This document shows, in pieces, positions 10,098 through 19,801 of a DNA stretch of 64,000 nucleotides. Each line of letters begins with the position of its first letter. The first letter of the stretch is position 1. Source of the stretch: an uncultured Candidatus Saccharibacteria bacterium (GTDB lineage: Bacteria > Patescibacteriota > Saccharimonadia > Saccharimonadales > Saccharimonadaceae); NCBI GenBank assembly GCA_938046775.1, contig CALIXB010000027.1, positions 1 to 64,000 of the forward strand, in the 5' to 3' direction. The notes under the pieces were generated by a model, which saw only the letters and a list, made by a program, of their open reading frames with translations, searched no databases and was not told the DNA's origin. A program made the translations under genes and the position numbers.

Positions 10098-10246
10098 TGG
10101 CTGAATGGATTGGCGGACTACTGAGCGGCTTGCCAACGTGGCTAGTAGTGATTATTTTGATTATTATTTTCATGGCTATGGTAGTGCTTTTTCCCTGTAC
10201 GTATGGCGAGAAGCCGTTTTGGCCGTTTAGAAGGAGGAAAAAATGA
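10097..10246 (+). CDS. Small membrane protein (49 aa) between hrcA and grpE
   Basis: A short ORF starting [11 protein letters not shown], with one strong membrane segment (about residues 14-34, rich in Ile/Val/Leu/Met) and a basic tail FRRRKK. Its start overlaps the hrcA stop (TAATG) and its stop overlaps the grpE start (ATGA), the tight coupling expected of a real translated gene. The GGAGG just before the grpE start lies inside its last codons. No family is recognised. It may be a stress-related membrane peptide, but that rests only on position. Confidence 0.65.
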   Translation: MAEWIGGLLSGLPTWLVVIILIIIFMAMVVLFPCTYGEKPFWPFRRRKK

Positions 10247-10713
10247 CGAAGAGTAAGGCTAAAAAAGCTGAAGATTTGGAGCAGCAATTGGGCGAGCTGA
10301 CCCTGGACTTACAGCGGACGCGGGCGGATTTTGAGAACTATCGCAAGCGTGTCGAGGCGGAAAAACAGTCAGCGCACAGCATGGGTCAGGCTAAGTCGGT
10401 GATGAAATTATTACCAGTGATTGACACAATTGAGCGAGCGATTGCTAATGTACCGGAAGAACTAGCAGATAACGCCTGGGCAAAAGGCGTGGCTGGTTTG
10501 GGCAAACAGCTCGACAAGCAACTCAAAGAAATTGGTCTGGAGAAAATTGATGCCAAGCCAGGAACATTGTTTAACCCTGAACTGCATCAGGCAGTGCAAT
10601 TTGATGAAGAAGCAGACGGCGATAAAGAAGTTGTCGCCGAGGAGTTACGTGCCGGCTATATGCTTAATGGCTCCGCTATTCGTGATTCGATGGTTAAAGT
10701 TACGCGCCAATAA
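10243..10713 (+). CDS. grpE: Nucleotide exchange factor GrpE
   Basis: Releases ADP from DnaK. A 156-aa protein with an N-terminal coiled coil (residues 1-50, with the block RTRADFENYRKRVEAEK) and the C-terminal beta domain ending in the usual GYMLNGSAIRDSMVKV motif. AAGGAGG at 10231-10237 gives a good ribosome-binding site for ATG 10243. The gene overlaps the preceding small ORF by 4 nt and is followed by the CIRCE-controlled dnaK promoter. Confidence 0.95.
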   Translation: MTKSKAKKAEDLEQQLGELTLDLQRTRADFENYRKRVEAEKQSAHSMGQAKSVMKLLPVIDTIERAIANVPEELADNAWAKGVAGLGKQLDKQLKEIGLEKIDAKPGTLFNPELHQAVQFDEEADGDKEVVAEELRAGYMLNGSAIRDSMVKVTRQ

Positions 10714-10735
10714 ATATCTTTAGAAACCTAATATA

Positions 10736-10773
10736 TTAGCACTCTTGACATGGGAGTGCTAATTATTTATACT
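10736..10773 (+). promoter_or_regulatory. dnaK promoter with perfect CIRCE operator
   Basis: A perfect TTAGCACTC-N9-GAGTGCTAA lies at 10736-10762. The N9 spacer contains a consensus TTGACA (10745-10750), 17 nt from TATACT (10768-10773). The operator thus encloses the -35 hexamer. Transcription would start near 10780, giving dnaK a leader of about 80 nt. Confidence 0.92.
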
Positions 10774-10780
10774 GAAATAG

Positions 10781-10807
10781 TTGGCACTCGACATAAAAGA
10801 GTGCTAA
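10781..10807 (+). promoter_or_regulatory. Second CIRCE operator at the dnaK start site
   Basis: TTGGCACTC-N9-GAGTGCTAA, one mismatch to consensus, placed just at or after the predicted transcription start. With the upstream copy it gives dnaK two HrcA sites, one over the -35 and one over the initial transcribed region. Confidence 0.88.
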
Positions 10808-10858
10808 AATGGATATAAGCAAAAACCAGATGTGATCGAAACAAGAAAGGGGAATCAT

Positions 10859-12751
10859 ATGGGTAAAATTATCGGAATTGACCTTGGTACAACCAACAGT
10901 GCTTTTGCATACATGCTGGCAGGCAAGCCAGAAGTTATCGCTAACGCCGAAGGTAACCGTACTACGCCATCAGTGGTGGCGATTAATAAAAAGGGTGAGC
11001 GCTTGGTCGGGCAAGTGGCTCAGCGTCAGCGGGTGACCAATCCAAAGAACACCATTTACGGTGTGAAGCGTTTGATCGGCCGTAAGTTTAGTGACAAAGA
11101 GGTTCAAAAAGACCTGGACATCATGCCGTACCAGATTGTCAAAAAGGGCACCGGCGTAGCCGTAGAAATGGGCGACAAAGAATACACGCCAGAAGAAGTT
11201 TCAGCTATGATCCTTAGTAAAATCAAAGCTGATGCTGAGGCGTTCCTGGGTGAAAAAGTCACCGAAGCGGTTATCACCGTGCCAGCCTACTTTGACGATT
11301 CGCAGCGCCAAGCTACCAAGGACGCTGGTAAAATTGCCGGTCTGGAAGTTAAGCGCATCATCAATGAGCCAACGGCGGCAGCTCTGGCGTACGGCCTGGA
11401 AAAAGGCAAAAATGACGAGACCATTGTGGTGTTTGACCTCGGTGGTGGTACCTTCGACGTTTCCATCCTGGAGCTCGGCGACGGCGTGTTTGAGGTGAAA
11501 GCTACAAATGGTGACACTCACCTAGGTGGTGAGGACTTTGACAATGTCATCGTTAACTACTTCTTGGATGACTTTAAGTCTAAAGAAGGCATCGACCTAC
11601 GCAAAGACAATGCGGCTATGCAGCGACTAAAGGACGAGGCGGAAAAGGCCAAGAAGGAACTATCGACAGTCACTGAATACGAAGTCAATATTCCGTTTAT
11701 CACCGCTGACGCTGACGGGCCAAAGCATTTTGAGTTGAGCCTGACACGGGCTAAACTGGAAGATTTGGTGAAAGATCTGCTAGCGCGCCTCGACGGCCCA
11801 GTTGAAAAAGCGCTCAAAGATGCTAAATTATCCAAATCTGATGTCAATGAAATCGTTATGGTTGGCGGTATGACCCGTATGCCAGCAGTGGTCGAGCGGG
11901 TGAAGAAGTTGTTCGGTAAAGACCCAATGCAAGGTGTCAACCCGGACGAAGTGGTGGCGGTTGGTGCAGCCATCCAGGGCGGCGTGCTAGCCGGCGACGT
12001 CAAAGACGTGCTGCTGCTGGACGTGACGCCGCTGAGCCTTGGTATCGAGACGATGGGCGGCGTGTCGACCAAGCTGATCGAGCGTAACACCACTGTGCCA
12101 ACCAGCAAGAGCGAAGTGTTCTCAACCGCTGCCGACAATCAGCCGCAAGTGGAGATCCACGTCTTGCAGGGTGAGCGCGAATTCGCCAATGACAACAAGA
12201 GCTTGGGCCGCTTTGTGCTTGATGGTATCGCACCAGCACCACGTGGTGTGCCACAGATTGAAGTGACCTTCAATATCGATGCCAACGGTATCCTCAATGT
12301 TACTGCCAAAGATAAAGGCACCGGTAAGGAACAATCAATTACCATCCAAAACTCTGGCAACATGAGCAAGGAAGATATCGAAAAAGCCCAGAAAGAAGCC
12401 GAACTGCATGCTGACGAGGACAAGAAAAAACGTGAAACCGTTGACGCTAAAAACCAGTTAGAAAACGCCATCTACCAGGCAAAGAAAATGCCAGATGAGT
12501 TCAAGGATAAGATTTCTAACGACGACAAAAAGGCAATTGACGAAGCAGTCAAGGAAGCGGAAAAGCACAAAGACGCTGACGACAAAGATGAGCTAGAAGC
12601 AGCAGCCAAAGCCTTACAGGATGCCATCATGCCAATTGGCGCCAAGATGTACCAGCAAGCTACCGATGATAAAAAAGCTGACGAGTCTAAGGACGATAAA
12701 AAATCCGACAAGGACGAACCAGTCGAAGGCGAGGTGGTTGACGATAAGTAA
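10859..12751 (+). CDS. dnaK: Chaperone protein DnaK (Hsp70)
   Basis: ATP-driven chaperone that works with DnaJ and GrpE. The 630-aa protein has the phosphate-1 motif GIDLGTTNS, the phosphate-2 motif [11 protein letters not shown], the interdomain linker [15 protein letters not shown], a beta substrate-binding domain and an acidic Lys/Asp-rich tail ending GEVVDDK. The frame opens at GTG 10832, but GAAAGGGG precedes ATG 10859 (MGKIIGIDL), which matches the family start. It is preceded by two CIRCE sites and followed by a strong terminator. Confidence 0.98.
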   Translation: MGKIIGIDLGTTNSAFAYMLAGKPEVIANAEGNRTTPSVVAINKKGERLVGQVAQRQRVTNPKNTIYGVKRLIGRKFSDKEVQKDLDIMPYQIVKKGTGVAVEMGDKEYTPEEVSAMILSKIKADAEAFLGEKVTEAVITVPAYFDDSQRQATKDAGKIAGLEVKRIINEPTAAALAYGLEKGKNDETIVVFDLGGGTFDVSILELGDGVFEVKATNGDTHLGGEDFDNVIVNYFLDDFKSKEGIDLRKDNAAMQRLKDEAEKAKKELSTVTEYEVNIPFITADADGPKHFELSLTRAKLEDLVKDLLARLDGPVEKALKDAKLSKSDVNEIVMVGGMTRMPAVVERVKKLFGKDPMQGVNPDEVVAVGAAIQGGVLAGDVKDVLLLDVTPLSLGIETMGGVSTKLIERNTTVPTSKSEVFSTAADNQPQVEIHVLQGEREFANDNKSLGRFVLDGIAPAPRGVPQIEVTFNIDANGILNVTAKDKGTGKEQSITIQNSGNMSKEDIEKAQKEAELHADEDKKKRETVDAKNQLENAIYQAKKMPDEFKDKISNDDKKAIDEAVKEAEKHKDADDKDELEAAAKALQDAIMPIGAKMYQQATDDKKADESKDDKKSDKDEPVEGEVVDDK

Positions 12752-12771
12752 TCGTCACCCGTAAATATGTA

Positions 12772-12806
12772 AAATACTGCAGCAATCCGCAGGCTGCAGT
12801 ATTTTT
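12772..12806 (+). terminator. Rho-independent terminator of dnaK
   Basis: A perfect 11-bp stem AAATACTGCAG / CTGCAGTATTT with an 11-nt loop, running into TTTTT at 12802-12806. It separates dnaK from the dnaJ promoter. Confidence 0.88.
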
Positions 12807-12820
12807 ATAGGTCAGTCCAA

Positions 12821-12858
12821 TTAGCACTCTTGCGTCGTGAGTGCTAATTTGTTATCAT
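12821..12858 (+). promoter_or_regulatory. dnaJ promoter with perfect CIRCE operator
   Basis: A perfect CIRCE at 12821-12847 has TTGCGT (12830-12835) in its spacer, 17 nt from TATCAT (12853-12858). The -10 ends 7 nt before the dnaJ ATG, so the transcript is probably leaderless. The arrangement is the same as at hrcA and dnaK. Confidence 0.9.
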
Positions 12859-12865
12859 AGAATAT

Positions 12866-13975
12866 ATGAGCAAACGCGATTATTATGAAGTTTTAGGCGT
12901 GTCAAAATCGGCCTCAGAAGATGAGATTAAGAAGGCCTTTCGCAAGGCTGCAGTCAAGTATCATCCTGACAAAGAGGGCGGTGATGAAGCTAAGTTTAAG
13001 GAGATAAATGAAGCTTACGAGGTTTTGAAGGACAAGCAAAAGCGCCAGCGCTATGATCAATTTGGTCATGCCGGTGTCGGCGGCGCTTCAGGTGGTGGTT
13101 TTTCTGGTAATCCGTTTGAAGGTTTTGGTGGATTTGGTGGGCAGAATGTTCATTTTGATTTTGGCGACGGTGGCCTGGGTGATATATTTAGCCAGTTTTT
13201 TGGTGGCGCGCCTGGTGCTTCAGGCGGTGGTCGTCAGCGCGGGCGTGATATTGAAACTAGCGTAACTCTCAGTTTTGAGGATGCAATATTCGGCACGGAA
13301 AAGAAAATTAGCTTGTCGTTAGAGGACGAGTGCGAGCATTGTCATGGTGATGGTGCTGAGCCGGGGTTTGGTGTAAAAACATGCCCAACGTGTAAGGGTG
13401 CGGGACAGCAAACGCGAGTAATGAACTCGCTATTTGGTCAAATTCAGCAGGCGGTTACTTGCGAAACTTGTTGTGGCAAAGGCAAAGTTCCCGAAAAAGA
13501 ATGCTCAGTTTGTCGAGGAAAAGGCACGACTCGTCAGAATAAAGACATAACTATTAAAATTCCTGCTGGTATTGACGACGGGGCAACGATTAGATTACGT
13601 GATCGTGGTGAGGCTGTACCTGGCGGAAGTCGAGGCGATTTGTATGTTCATATCCGCGTTAAAGCGCATAAAAAGTTTACTCGTGAAGGCAATATTATTC
13701 TTAGCGAAGAGCATATTTCCATGGTTGACGCTGCGCTAGGCACAGAAATTGACGTGGAAACTGTAGACGGCGTTATAACTATGAAAATTCCAGCTGGCAC
13801 TCAAAGTGGTACTGACTTTAAGCTATCAGGCCATGGCGTACCAAATTTGCGCAGTGAGTCACGCGGTCCGCACATTGTGGGTATTATTGTTGACACTCCA
13901 ACTAAATTGACGAAAAAGCAGAAAGAGCTTTTGGAACAGTTTAGGGGCGCGAAAAAACGAGGACTGTTTTCCTAA
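12866..13975 (+). CDS. dnaJ: Chaperone protein DnaJ (Hsp40)
   Basis: Stimulates DnaK ATPase and delivers substrates. The J domain is at residues 1-70 with YHPDK; a Gly/Phe-rich segment follows (about 70-120); the zinc domain has four Cys pairs ([32 protein letters not shown]); and the C-terminal beta domains end at residue 369. All typical features of a type I DnaJ are present. It has its own CIRCE promoter rather than cotranscription with dnaK. Confidence 0.97.
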   Translation: MSKRDYYEVLGVSKSASEDEIKKAFRKAAVKYHPDKEGGDEAKFKEINEAYEVLKDKQKRQRYDQFGHAGVGGASGGGFSGNPFEGFGGFGGQNVHFDFGDGGLGDIFSQFFGGAPGASGGGRQRGRDIETSVTLSFEDAIFGTEKKISLSLEDECEHCHGDGAEPGFGVKTCPTCKGAGQQTRVMNSLFGQIQQAVTCETCCGKGKVPEKECSVCRGKGTTRQNKDITIKIPAGIDDGATIRLRDRGEAVPGGSRGDLYVHIRVKAHKKFTREGNIILSEEHISMVDAALGTEIDVETVDGVITMKIPAGTQSGTDFKLSGHGVPNLRSESRGPHIVGIIVDTPTKLTKKQKELLEQFRGAKKRGLFS

Positions 13976-14035
13976 TATATTTGTCGAGAAAAAATCCTGT
14001 GTTATACTGAAGCTAACATAAGAGGGATTGAAGGC

Positions 14036-17000
14036 ATGGGATTAATTTTTCTGATAATAGTTATTATTGTAGTAATTAAGCTAATAAAATTATTACAGAG
14101 AGACAATAGCCGGTCGTCTAATTATTCCGAAGATTATCGGCAGGGATATTGGGATGGTGTGCGTGATGCACAAAATGGATGCGCAAAAATTGAGGATGAC
14201 AACGGTCAAATAAGACTTGTTACTGAGAATCAAAACGCCGCTTCGCGGCTTGCGAATACGCCGTTAACTATCAGTAAGAATGAGAATCTAGATAATATAA
14301 TTCCTACTAGTATTTCCACAGCTGAAGAGAGGGTGGATACGGTTGCTGTGCCTATTGAGAATAATATTGAACGAGCGCCACATATTGATGACAAGGAAAA
14401 GGAGAGGGGTCGTAAGACTACAATTAATATAGCGCTATATACAGCATCACTACTTCTGACTGCGGGAATATTGCTTCTGGCTCAGGCAATTAATCTATCT
14501 ATCCAACTTAGGTTTGGATTGGTGTGGCTGTTTATTTTTATTTATTATATTATTGGTCAGATATTGTATGCTCGCTTGCCAATATTGAAATCTACGTCGA
14601 CGGCGCTTATTGGCACAGCCTTGGCGGCCGTACCAATTGGCGGCTGGACTATGAACTTGCTTTTAGGTATCGACCTCGCATGGTGCTGGCTTATTACCTC
14701 TGTAATTGGTGCTGTTTTGTGTGTTGATGCTACAGTGAGATTGAATAGTAGACCTCTTGCTTATGTATCGCTACTATCGATGTTTACAATGACGACTAGT
14801 TTGCCGGCTGTTGTGCATGCGCAGCTGGTCTGGTATTACGTTGTAATGTTGCTATTTGGATGTTTGATGACTGTGGCTACATATTTTTCTAGTCGCCTTC
14901 CTCGTCAGTTTGTCGAACCGTTAAACGTTGTAAATCCGTTTATCGTGCCGATGACGATGTTTATCGCGCTTAGTTCGTCGGCATATATGGGCACATTAGA
15001 TATTAGTGTACTGTTATTTGCTAGCGTTGCATATTACTTTACGGTTGCTCTTGTTGAGAAGTCTAAAAAGATGCGTACTTATGAATTGACAACAGCTCGC
15101 TTATTGTTAATGGTGATGGCTACTAGTTTCGCAATGTATTTATCTGACGATAATCAGTTGGTTGTAAGCGTGATTCTAGGGTTAGTGGCACTTGGAAATA
15201 TAATCTGGTCCGCTACATCAATGTACATTCAGAAACAGTACGATAGACATCATGAAATAGTATTGTGGGTTAGTTTTGCTGTGTCATTAAGTGCTCTGTT
15301 TGGCGTGATCGGTTCTGGAGATTCGCTACGAATGATGGTTGCTTTTACCTTTATTGGTGTTATTTCAGCGATTAGTCTTACAATCCTTTTTTTATTACGT
15401 CGTGTCCGCTTCGGTGTTATGGTTGTGATATCTGGGATTCTATTGGTGCCGATTGGTATAACACTATTCAATATTGATATAGCTATAGCTATAGCACCAC
15501 GCGTACAGTATCTAATTTTTCTATTCATGACGCCACTGCCAGTTATTTGCCGATTGCTAATTTTGAAGCGTCCGAATATTAGTAAAAGTCAGGCTGCTTT
15601 AGTATATGGCGCCGCGTCAACTTGGCTATTAATGGCAATGTTTACTTCAGCGATGATAGCCACTTATGCGACAGAGGAAGCCCTGATGTGCCTATCGGGC
15701 GCGATAGCTATCGGCGCTGGCATTATGAGTGTGATTGTATGGCGCGAAAAAGTTTACGAGTTTGTAGTTGGAATACATACCTCTTTAATGTTGTCAGTAT
15801 TTTTGCTAGCTTTAGGTTTTTCGGTGTCTAGTGAAAACGTCTCTATTTTAATGGCGTGGATAAATGTATTGTCGCTATTAATAGTAGAATGGCTTTATCA
15901 TCGTCATAGCAACACGGTTATCAAAAACCATGAGTTATTGTTGCATTCTATCATTGGTGTGGCTGTGCTTATTGTATTGTCGTCAATTCATCCGATAGTT
16001 TGGTTGCCGCTAGTGGTGTCGCTATACTATGCATTTTACCGATGTCGTAGAGAGGTTTATTTGGGCGGGGCATATCTTACGACAATCATCTTTGTTTTAT
16101 TATCTCTGCATTGGTTGAATATACCGTTTAATGATAATCTCACAATTACTACATGGGTGAATCTCGTTGGTTTTGGGTCTTTGTACTGGCTGTTGCGAAT
16201 GAATAGGCAATCATCAATTATTAGCGACATGACGCTGTGTGCTGCTACAGTTCCAGCGATAGTGCTTCCAATAATTAATCTACTGGCGATATATGATCTG
16301 TCGTTCAAGATATTGGGGTGGCTAGCAGCTACGGTAGCTCTTTATATGGCGGTACTTGCTAAACGAGATTGGCGAATAATGACAATAGCTGCACACCCGA
16401 GTCTAGTGTTGTTACTTTGCCTTATAGCTCAATGGTTTACTATTCCACTCGAATTCATGTCAGTCGTTGCCCTGATTGTTTTTGCGGTATTTTACGGTCT
16501 GGCTATTGCTGCGCGAATCAGAAAGATATCGAGTCGCTGGTATTACTCTTCGTTCTATAGCGCCATCGGCTGGTCGGTAGTCTTATTGTCTATTGCTACA
16601 TCGGTTAGCGCTACGGCGGCGTCAGTGATTCTGGCAGCGCTGGTGTGGATAATTAATGGTATAGCCTTGATGTTCGAAGGTGTTCCTAAAAAGAACATTT
16701 TATATTTTGATTCAGGTGTGATCCTGATTTTGTGCGGCGTTTTATTTACTATTAAAAACCTAGCCTTACCCGTTCACGCTATCACAATACCATATTTGTG
16801 GTCAGCGGCAATTATTTCGGGGGCGGTGATGTCGTGGCGTTGGTTGGGGTATATTCATAAGTCTACGACAGTACATCTAGTACTGACTCTCTCTGTGTTT
16901 AGTCTGTCAACTCTCATCCTGGCGTTCGCGGGAGACAGCGTTATGGAAATATTATTCCTAATAGAGCATTCATTGATGGTCGTCGTGGGGCTGGTGCTTA

Positions 17001-17176
17001 ACAAACGACTGATTACGACCTGGGGTGCCGTATGTGTGATATTAGCTTTGATATATCTATTGTCGGGATACACTTATGTATTAGCTATTTTGGCTGGTAT
17101 ATCTATCATTGTAGCGGTGATAATTGTGGTAGCGAGAGCCCAAAGAAGCAAAAGACAAGATATTGCAAAAAGATAG
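14036..17176 (+). CDS. Giant polytopic membrane protein (1046 aa)
   Basis: A very hydrophobic protein with one N-terminal membrane segment, a polar linker (residues 25-125, with the motif DYRQGYWDGVRDAQNG) and then roughly 25-30 closely spaced membrane segments. The pattern resembles DUF2157/DUF2339-type multi-spanning proteins, but I cannot make a firm family match. A promoter is visible (TTGTCG at 13981, TATACT at 14003-14008, spacing 16) with a leader containing AGAGGGATTGAAGG before ATG 14036. It sits alone between dnaJ and the rimK pair. No catalytic motif is evident; function unknown. Confidence 0.75.
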   Translation: MGLIFLIIVIIVVIKLIKLLQRDNSRSSNYSEDYRQGYWDGVRDAQNGCAKIEDDNGQIRLVTENQNAASRLANTPLTISKNENLDNIIPTSISTAEERVDTVAVPIENNIERAPHIDDKEKERGRKTTINIALYTASLLLTAGILLLAQAINLSIQLRFGLVWLFIFIYYIIGQILYARLPILKSTSTALIGTALAAVPIGGWTMNLLLGIDLAWCWLITSVIGAVLCVDATVRLNSRPLAYVSLLSMFTMTTSLPAVVHAQLVWYYVVMLLFGCLMTVATYFSSRLPRQFVEPLNVVNPFIVPMTMFIALSSSAYMGTLDISVLLFASVAYYFTVALVEKSKKMRTYELTTARLLLMVMATSFAMYLSDDNQLVVSVILGLVALGNIIWSATSMYIQKQYDRHHEIVLWVSFAVSLSALFGVIGSGDSLRMMVAFTFIGVISAISLTILFLLRRVRFGVMVVISGILLVPIGITLFNIDIAIAIAPRVQYLIFLFMTPLPVICRLLILKRPNISKSQAALVYGAASTWLLMAMFTSAMIATYATEEALMCLSGAIAIGAGIMSVIVWREKVYEFVVGIHTSLMLSVFLLALGFSVSSENVSILMAWINVLSLLIVEWLYHRHSNTVIKNHELLLHSIIGVAVLIVLSSIHPIVWLPLVVSLYYAFYRCRREVYLGGAYLTTIIFVLLSLHWLNIPFNDNLTITTWVNLVGFGSLYWLLRMNRQSSIISDMTLCAATVPAIVLPIINLLAIYDLSFKILGWLAATVALYMAVLAKRDWRIMTIAAHPSLVLLLCLIAQWFTIPLEFMSVVALIVFAVFYGLAIAARIRKISSRWYYSSFYSAIGWSVVLLSIATSVSATAASVILAALVWIINGIALMFEGVPKKNILYFDSGVILILCGVLFTIKNLALPVHAITIPYLWSAAIISGAVMSWRWLGYIHKSTTVHLVLTLSVFSLSTLILAFAGDSVMEILFLIEHSLMVVVGLVLNKRLITTWGAVCVILALIYLLSGYTYVLAILAGISIIVAVIIVVARAQRSKRQDIAKR

Positions 17177-17199
17177 TTTTTATGCCATAATATTGACGT

Positions 17200-17706
17200 A
17201 TGAAAGAAAAAGCCATTATTGGGTCGACTGAGCTTGTGGATTTTGGCAAACGAGCGCAAAGAGTCCCAGCTAAGATTGATACTGGGGCTGATTCAAGCGC
17301 AGTATGGGCGAGCAATATTCGTATCGATAAAGATGGTGTGTTGAAATTCTCTCTTTTTGGTGAAGGTTCGCCATATTATAACGGTAAAATATTTAAGAGA
17401 ACTGATTATTCCGTGGCTAGTGTGCGGTCTGCTATGGGCCATGAACAAATTCGTTATCGTACGCATTTTTGGGTCAAGATTGGCGGTCGTAAAATTAAAA
17501 TGCTGATGAATTTGTCTGATCGATCAAAAAATGAATTTCCAGTGTTAATTGGCAGGAGGTCGATTTCTGGAAAATTCCTAGTGGATGTCTCAAGAAAAAA
17601 TGTTCGCAGAAAAAAACCGTCCGTAACTGCTATTCTTAATGAAGAAGTGAAATTGAATCCATACGAATTTTATAAAAAATATCATCAGAAAGGTGAAGGA
17701 AAATAA
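17200..17706 (+). CDS. RimK-associated retropepsin-like (ATP-dependent zinc) protease
   Basis: A 168-aa protein of the family annotated as ATP-dependent zinc protease (PF05618, retropepsin-like fold). The key motif is KIDTGADSSAVWA (residues 25-37), containing the DTGA active-site signature of aspartic-type retropepsins. The protein has the usual length. It overlaps the downstream RimK-type ligase by one base (TAATG), and the two families are regularly neighbours; the protease is thought to remove or process the glutamate tails added by RimK. CATAAT ends 8 nt before the ATG. Confidence 0.85.
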   Translation: MKEKAIIGSTELVDFGKRAQRVPAKIDTGADSSAVWASNIRIDKDGVLKFSLFGEGSPYYNGKIFKRTDYSVASVRSAMGHEQIRYRTHFWVKIGGRKIKMLMNLSDRSKNEFPVLIGRRSISGKFLVDVSRKNVRRKKPSVTAILNEEVKLNPYEFYKKYHQKGEGK

Positions 17707-18623
17707 TGCGAATTGCAATCTTATCTAACGGCAATATTAATTATTCGACGCTTCGCCTGAAAGAGGAGGCTGAAAAGCGTGGACATCAAGTTAAAGTTAT
17801 TAAATATAAAAATTGCTACGTTTCAATTGACGAAAAACATCCGACGGTTATTTATAAAGGCAAAGAAATTGATGAGTTTGATGTGGTGATTCCGCGAATT
17901 GCTAGTCACATGACAAAATATGGTACGGCAGTTTTGCGACAATTAGAGATGATGCATCCAAGGGCATTTTTTATGAATCGGTCGATCGCAATTACAAGGG
18001 CGCGCGACAAATTACGCTCAACGCAGCTATTAGTTAAAGCGGGTGTGTCAATTCCAAAGACGGTTTTCTCGAGGAATGCGACGGATATCGATTCGCTTAT
18101 TGAAGAGATTGGTGGTATGCCAGCAATTATCAAATTGGCGCGAGGCACTCATGGTAACGGTGTCGTCTTAGCTGAGACAAAGAAGGCTGCCAAGTCGGTT
18201 CTTCAGGCATTTTATTTGACAAACTCTGACGGCACTAACGTGTTGTTGCAGGAGTTTATTAAAGAGTCAGCTGGAACTGATATTCGTGCTTTTGTGGTTG
18301 GTAGTCAAGTGGTAGCGAGTATGAAACGACAGAGTCTGGATGATGATTTTCGTAGTAATCTTCACAAGGGCGGTGAGGGAAATAGTATAAAATTGACCGA
18401 TGCTGAACGGAAGATGTGCGTAAAGGCGGCTAAGGCGATGGGCCTAACGGTTGCTGGTGTCGACTTTATGCGATCAAGTCGTGGCGCCTTGGTGCTGGAA
18501 GTGAATGCTAGCCCAGGCTTTGGTATCGAGAAGATAACGCGGCGTAATGTTTCCGGTAAAATAATTGATTATATTGAGCGTAACGCTAAGCGCGGCAACA
18601 AAAAAGATAAAATCGGCGCTTAA
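17706..18623 (+). CDS. rimK: RimK family alpha-L-glutamate ligase
   Basis: ATP-grasp ligase expected to add glutamate residues to the C terminus of ribosomal protein S6 or a related target. The 305-aa protein has the RimK N-terminal fold (MRIAILSNG..), the ATP-grasp lysine segment PAIIKLARGTHGNGV, the glycine-rich lid and the metal-binding end LVLEVNASPGFGIEKI. The target here is not known from sequence. It is translationally coupled to the retropepsin-like partner upstream. Confidence 0.9.
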   Translation: MRIAILSNGNINYSTLRLKEEAEKRGHQVKVIKYKNCYVSIDEKHPTVIYKGKEIDEFDVVIPRIASHMTKYGTAVLRQLEMMHPRAFFMNRSIAITRARDKLRSTQLLVKAGVSIPKTVFSRNATDIDSLIEEIGGMPAIIKLARGTHGNGVVLAETKKAAKSVLQAFYLTNSDGTNVLLQEFIKESAGTDIRAFVVGSQVVASMKRQSLDDDFRSNLHKGGEGNSIKLTDAERKMCVKAAKAMGLTVAGVDFMRSSRGALVLEVNASPGFGIEKITRRNVSGKIIDYIERNAKRGNKKDKIGA

Positions 18624-18647
18624 GCATAAACTTGTTATAATAAGTTT

Positions 18648-19139
18648 ATGGACGAATATCGTCATCCGACGGCAATTCAGACTGCCATCAAATGGTTTTT
18701 TATTTGTGGCATGCTGGCTGTTATTGGTGGCGCGGTTTTTTGTGTATTTCAATCAGTAGCGCCAAAAACGGAGATTGTTTATTTAAATAAGACAATGCTT
18801 CGTGCGGAGATTGCTGACAATGAAGATTCGCGTCGAAAGGGCTTGGCTGATAGGTTAGGAATAGAGGATAATTATGCGATGCTGTTTGTATTTGATAGTG
18901 TTGACCGCCATCAAATGTGGATGAAAGATATGAAATTTTCGGTAGATATCATTTGGATTAATGAGAAAAAACGTATTGTCCATGTGCAGCATAACGTTAA
19001 GCCGGATGCTGAGCCGTATGAAAAATATAAACCACCAGTCCCTGCAAAATACGTCTTAGAGGTGAAGGCTGGTGTTGCTAAGAGAGCGAGCGCTACAGTA
19101 GGCTCGGTAGTAAAATTTGATTTGGAGGATAATAAATGA
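18648..19139 (+). CDS. DUF192 family protein, membrane-anchored
   Basis: A 163-aa protein with one N-terminal membrane segment (about residues 15-38) and an external DUF192 domain, recognised by RRKGLADRLGI, then MLFVFD and HQMWMKDMKFSVDIIWI. The family's function is unknown. TATAAT (18636-18641) ends 6 nt before the ATG, so it is likely leaderless and has its own promoter just after rimK. The stop overlaps the next start by 4 nt (ATGA). Confidence 0.85.
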   Translation: MDEYRHPTAIQTAIKWFFICGMLAVIGGAVFCVFQSVAPKTEIVYLNKTMLRAEIADNEDSRRKGLADRLGIEDNYAMLFVFDSVDRHQMWMKDMKFSVDIIWINEKKRIVHVQHNVKPDAEPYEKYKPPVPAKYVLEVKAGVAKRASATVGSVVKFDLEDNK

Positions 19140-19615
19140 GCATAATAATTTTATTCGGGGCAATTTTAGCGATAGTTTTTACGATTGCGTTTGTGTCGTC
19201 TCGTCGATTCGGTCCGTTGGCTTTATCGCTAGCGGCAGGATTTTTGTTATCGGAGTGGTGGGCAAGCTTGCTGACTGGGTTGCTGGACGGATTAAAGTTG
19301 GCGGTTAATTGGCTGCCAAATGGTGTGATTGCGGCATTGACTTTGACGCTGATTCCACTATTTGCGCTACTGCTGGGCGGACCGAGATATCAACGTAAAC
19401 ACGAAAAGATTATTTCTGCGGTGGCAATTGCCTTTTTAACCGCCTCGCTGCTTGTTGTACCGCTGGGAAAATATGTATCGCTGGACGGGCAGGCTCTAGA
19501 TTTGTATAAAATATTTGCTAATAACTGGTGTTATGTTGCTACGCTGGGGTTGGTGTGTGGCGTAATTGACCTATTCATGTTGCATACTGGCGGACATAAG
19601 CCTGGCAAGCATTGA
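19136..19615 (+). CDS. Hypothetical membrane protein
   Basis: A 159-aa protein with four or five membrane segments and no recognisable motif. It overlaps the DUF192 gene by 4 nt and so is probably cotranslated. The spread of hydrophobic segments recalls CvpA-like proteins, but I cannot support that name. Function unknown. Confidence 0.7.
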   Translation: MSIIILFGAILAIVFTIAFVSSRRFGPLALSLAAGFLLSEWWASLLTGLLDGLKLAVNWLPNGVIAALTLTLIPLFALLLGGPRYQRKHEKIISAVAIAFLTASLLVVPLGKYVSLDGQALDLYKIFANNWCYVATLGLVCGVIDLFMLHTGGHKPGKH

Positions 19616-19661
19616 CCCTTTAATTGATTTGTGATAGGATGAAAAAAGCGGATATTCCGAT

Positions 19662-19738
19662 GGGTCCATAGCTCAGTTGGTTAGAGCACCTGCCTTTTAA
19701 GCAGGGTGTCCCGGGTTCAAGCCCCGGTGGACCCTCCA
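19662..19738 (+). tRNA. tRNA-Lys (TTT)
   Basis: Complete 77-nt tRNA including encoded CCA. Acceptor GGGTCCA pairs with TGGACCC; the anticodon stem CCTGC/GCAGG frames loop CTTTTAA with anticodon TTT; the T loop TTCAAGC is standard. A terminator follows at 19750. Confidence 0.97.
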
Positions 19739-19749
19739 ATTTTGAAATC

Positions 19750-19772
19750 GACTCCTTTTTGGAGTCTTTTTT
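19750..19772 (+). terminator. Terminator after tRNA-Lys
   Basis: GACTCC-TTTTT-GGAGTC stem-loop followed by six T. It ends the tRNA-Lys transcript and lies just upstream of the comEC -10 box. Confidence 0.85.
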
Positions 19773-19801
19773 CTTATCTATATTCTGGCTATACTTTAAA
19801 T

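Noticed and set aside
19706..19801. Longer comEC N terminus running through tRNA-Lys
   Set aside because: The extra 32 codons overlap the tRNA and its terminator; ATG 19802 directly follows a -10 box.
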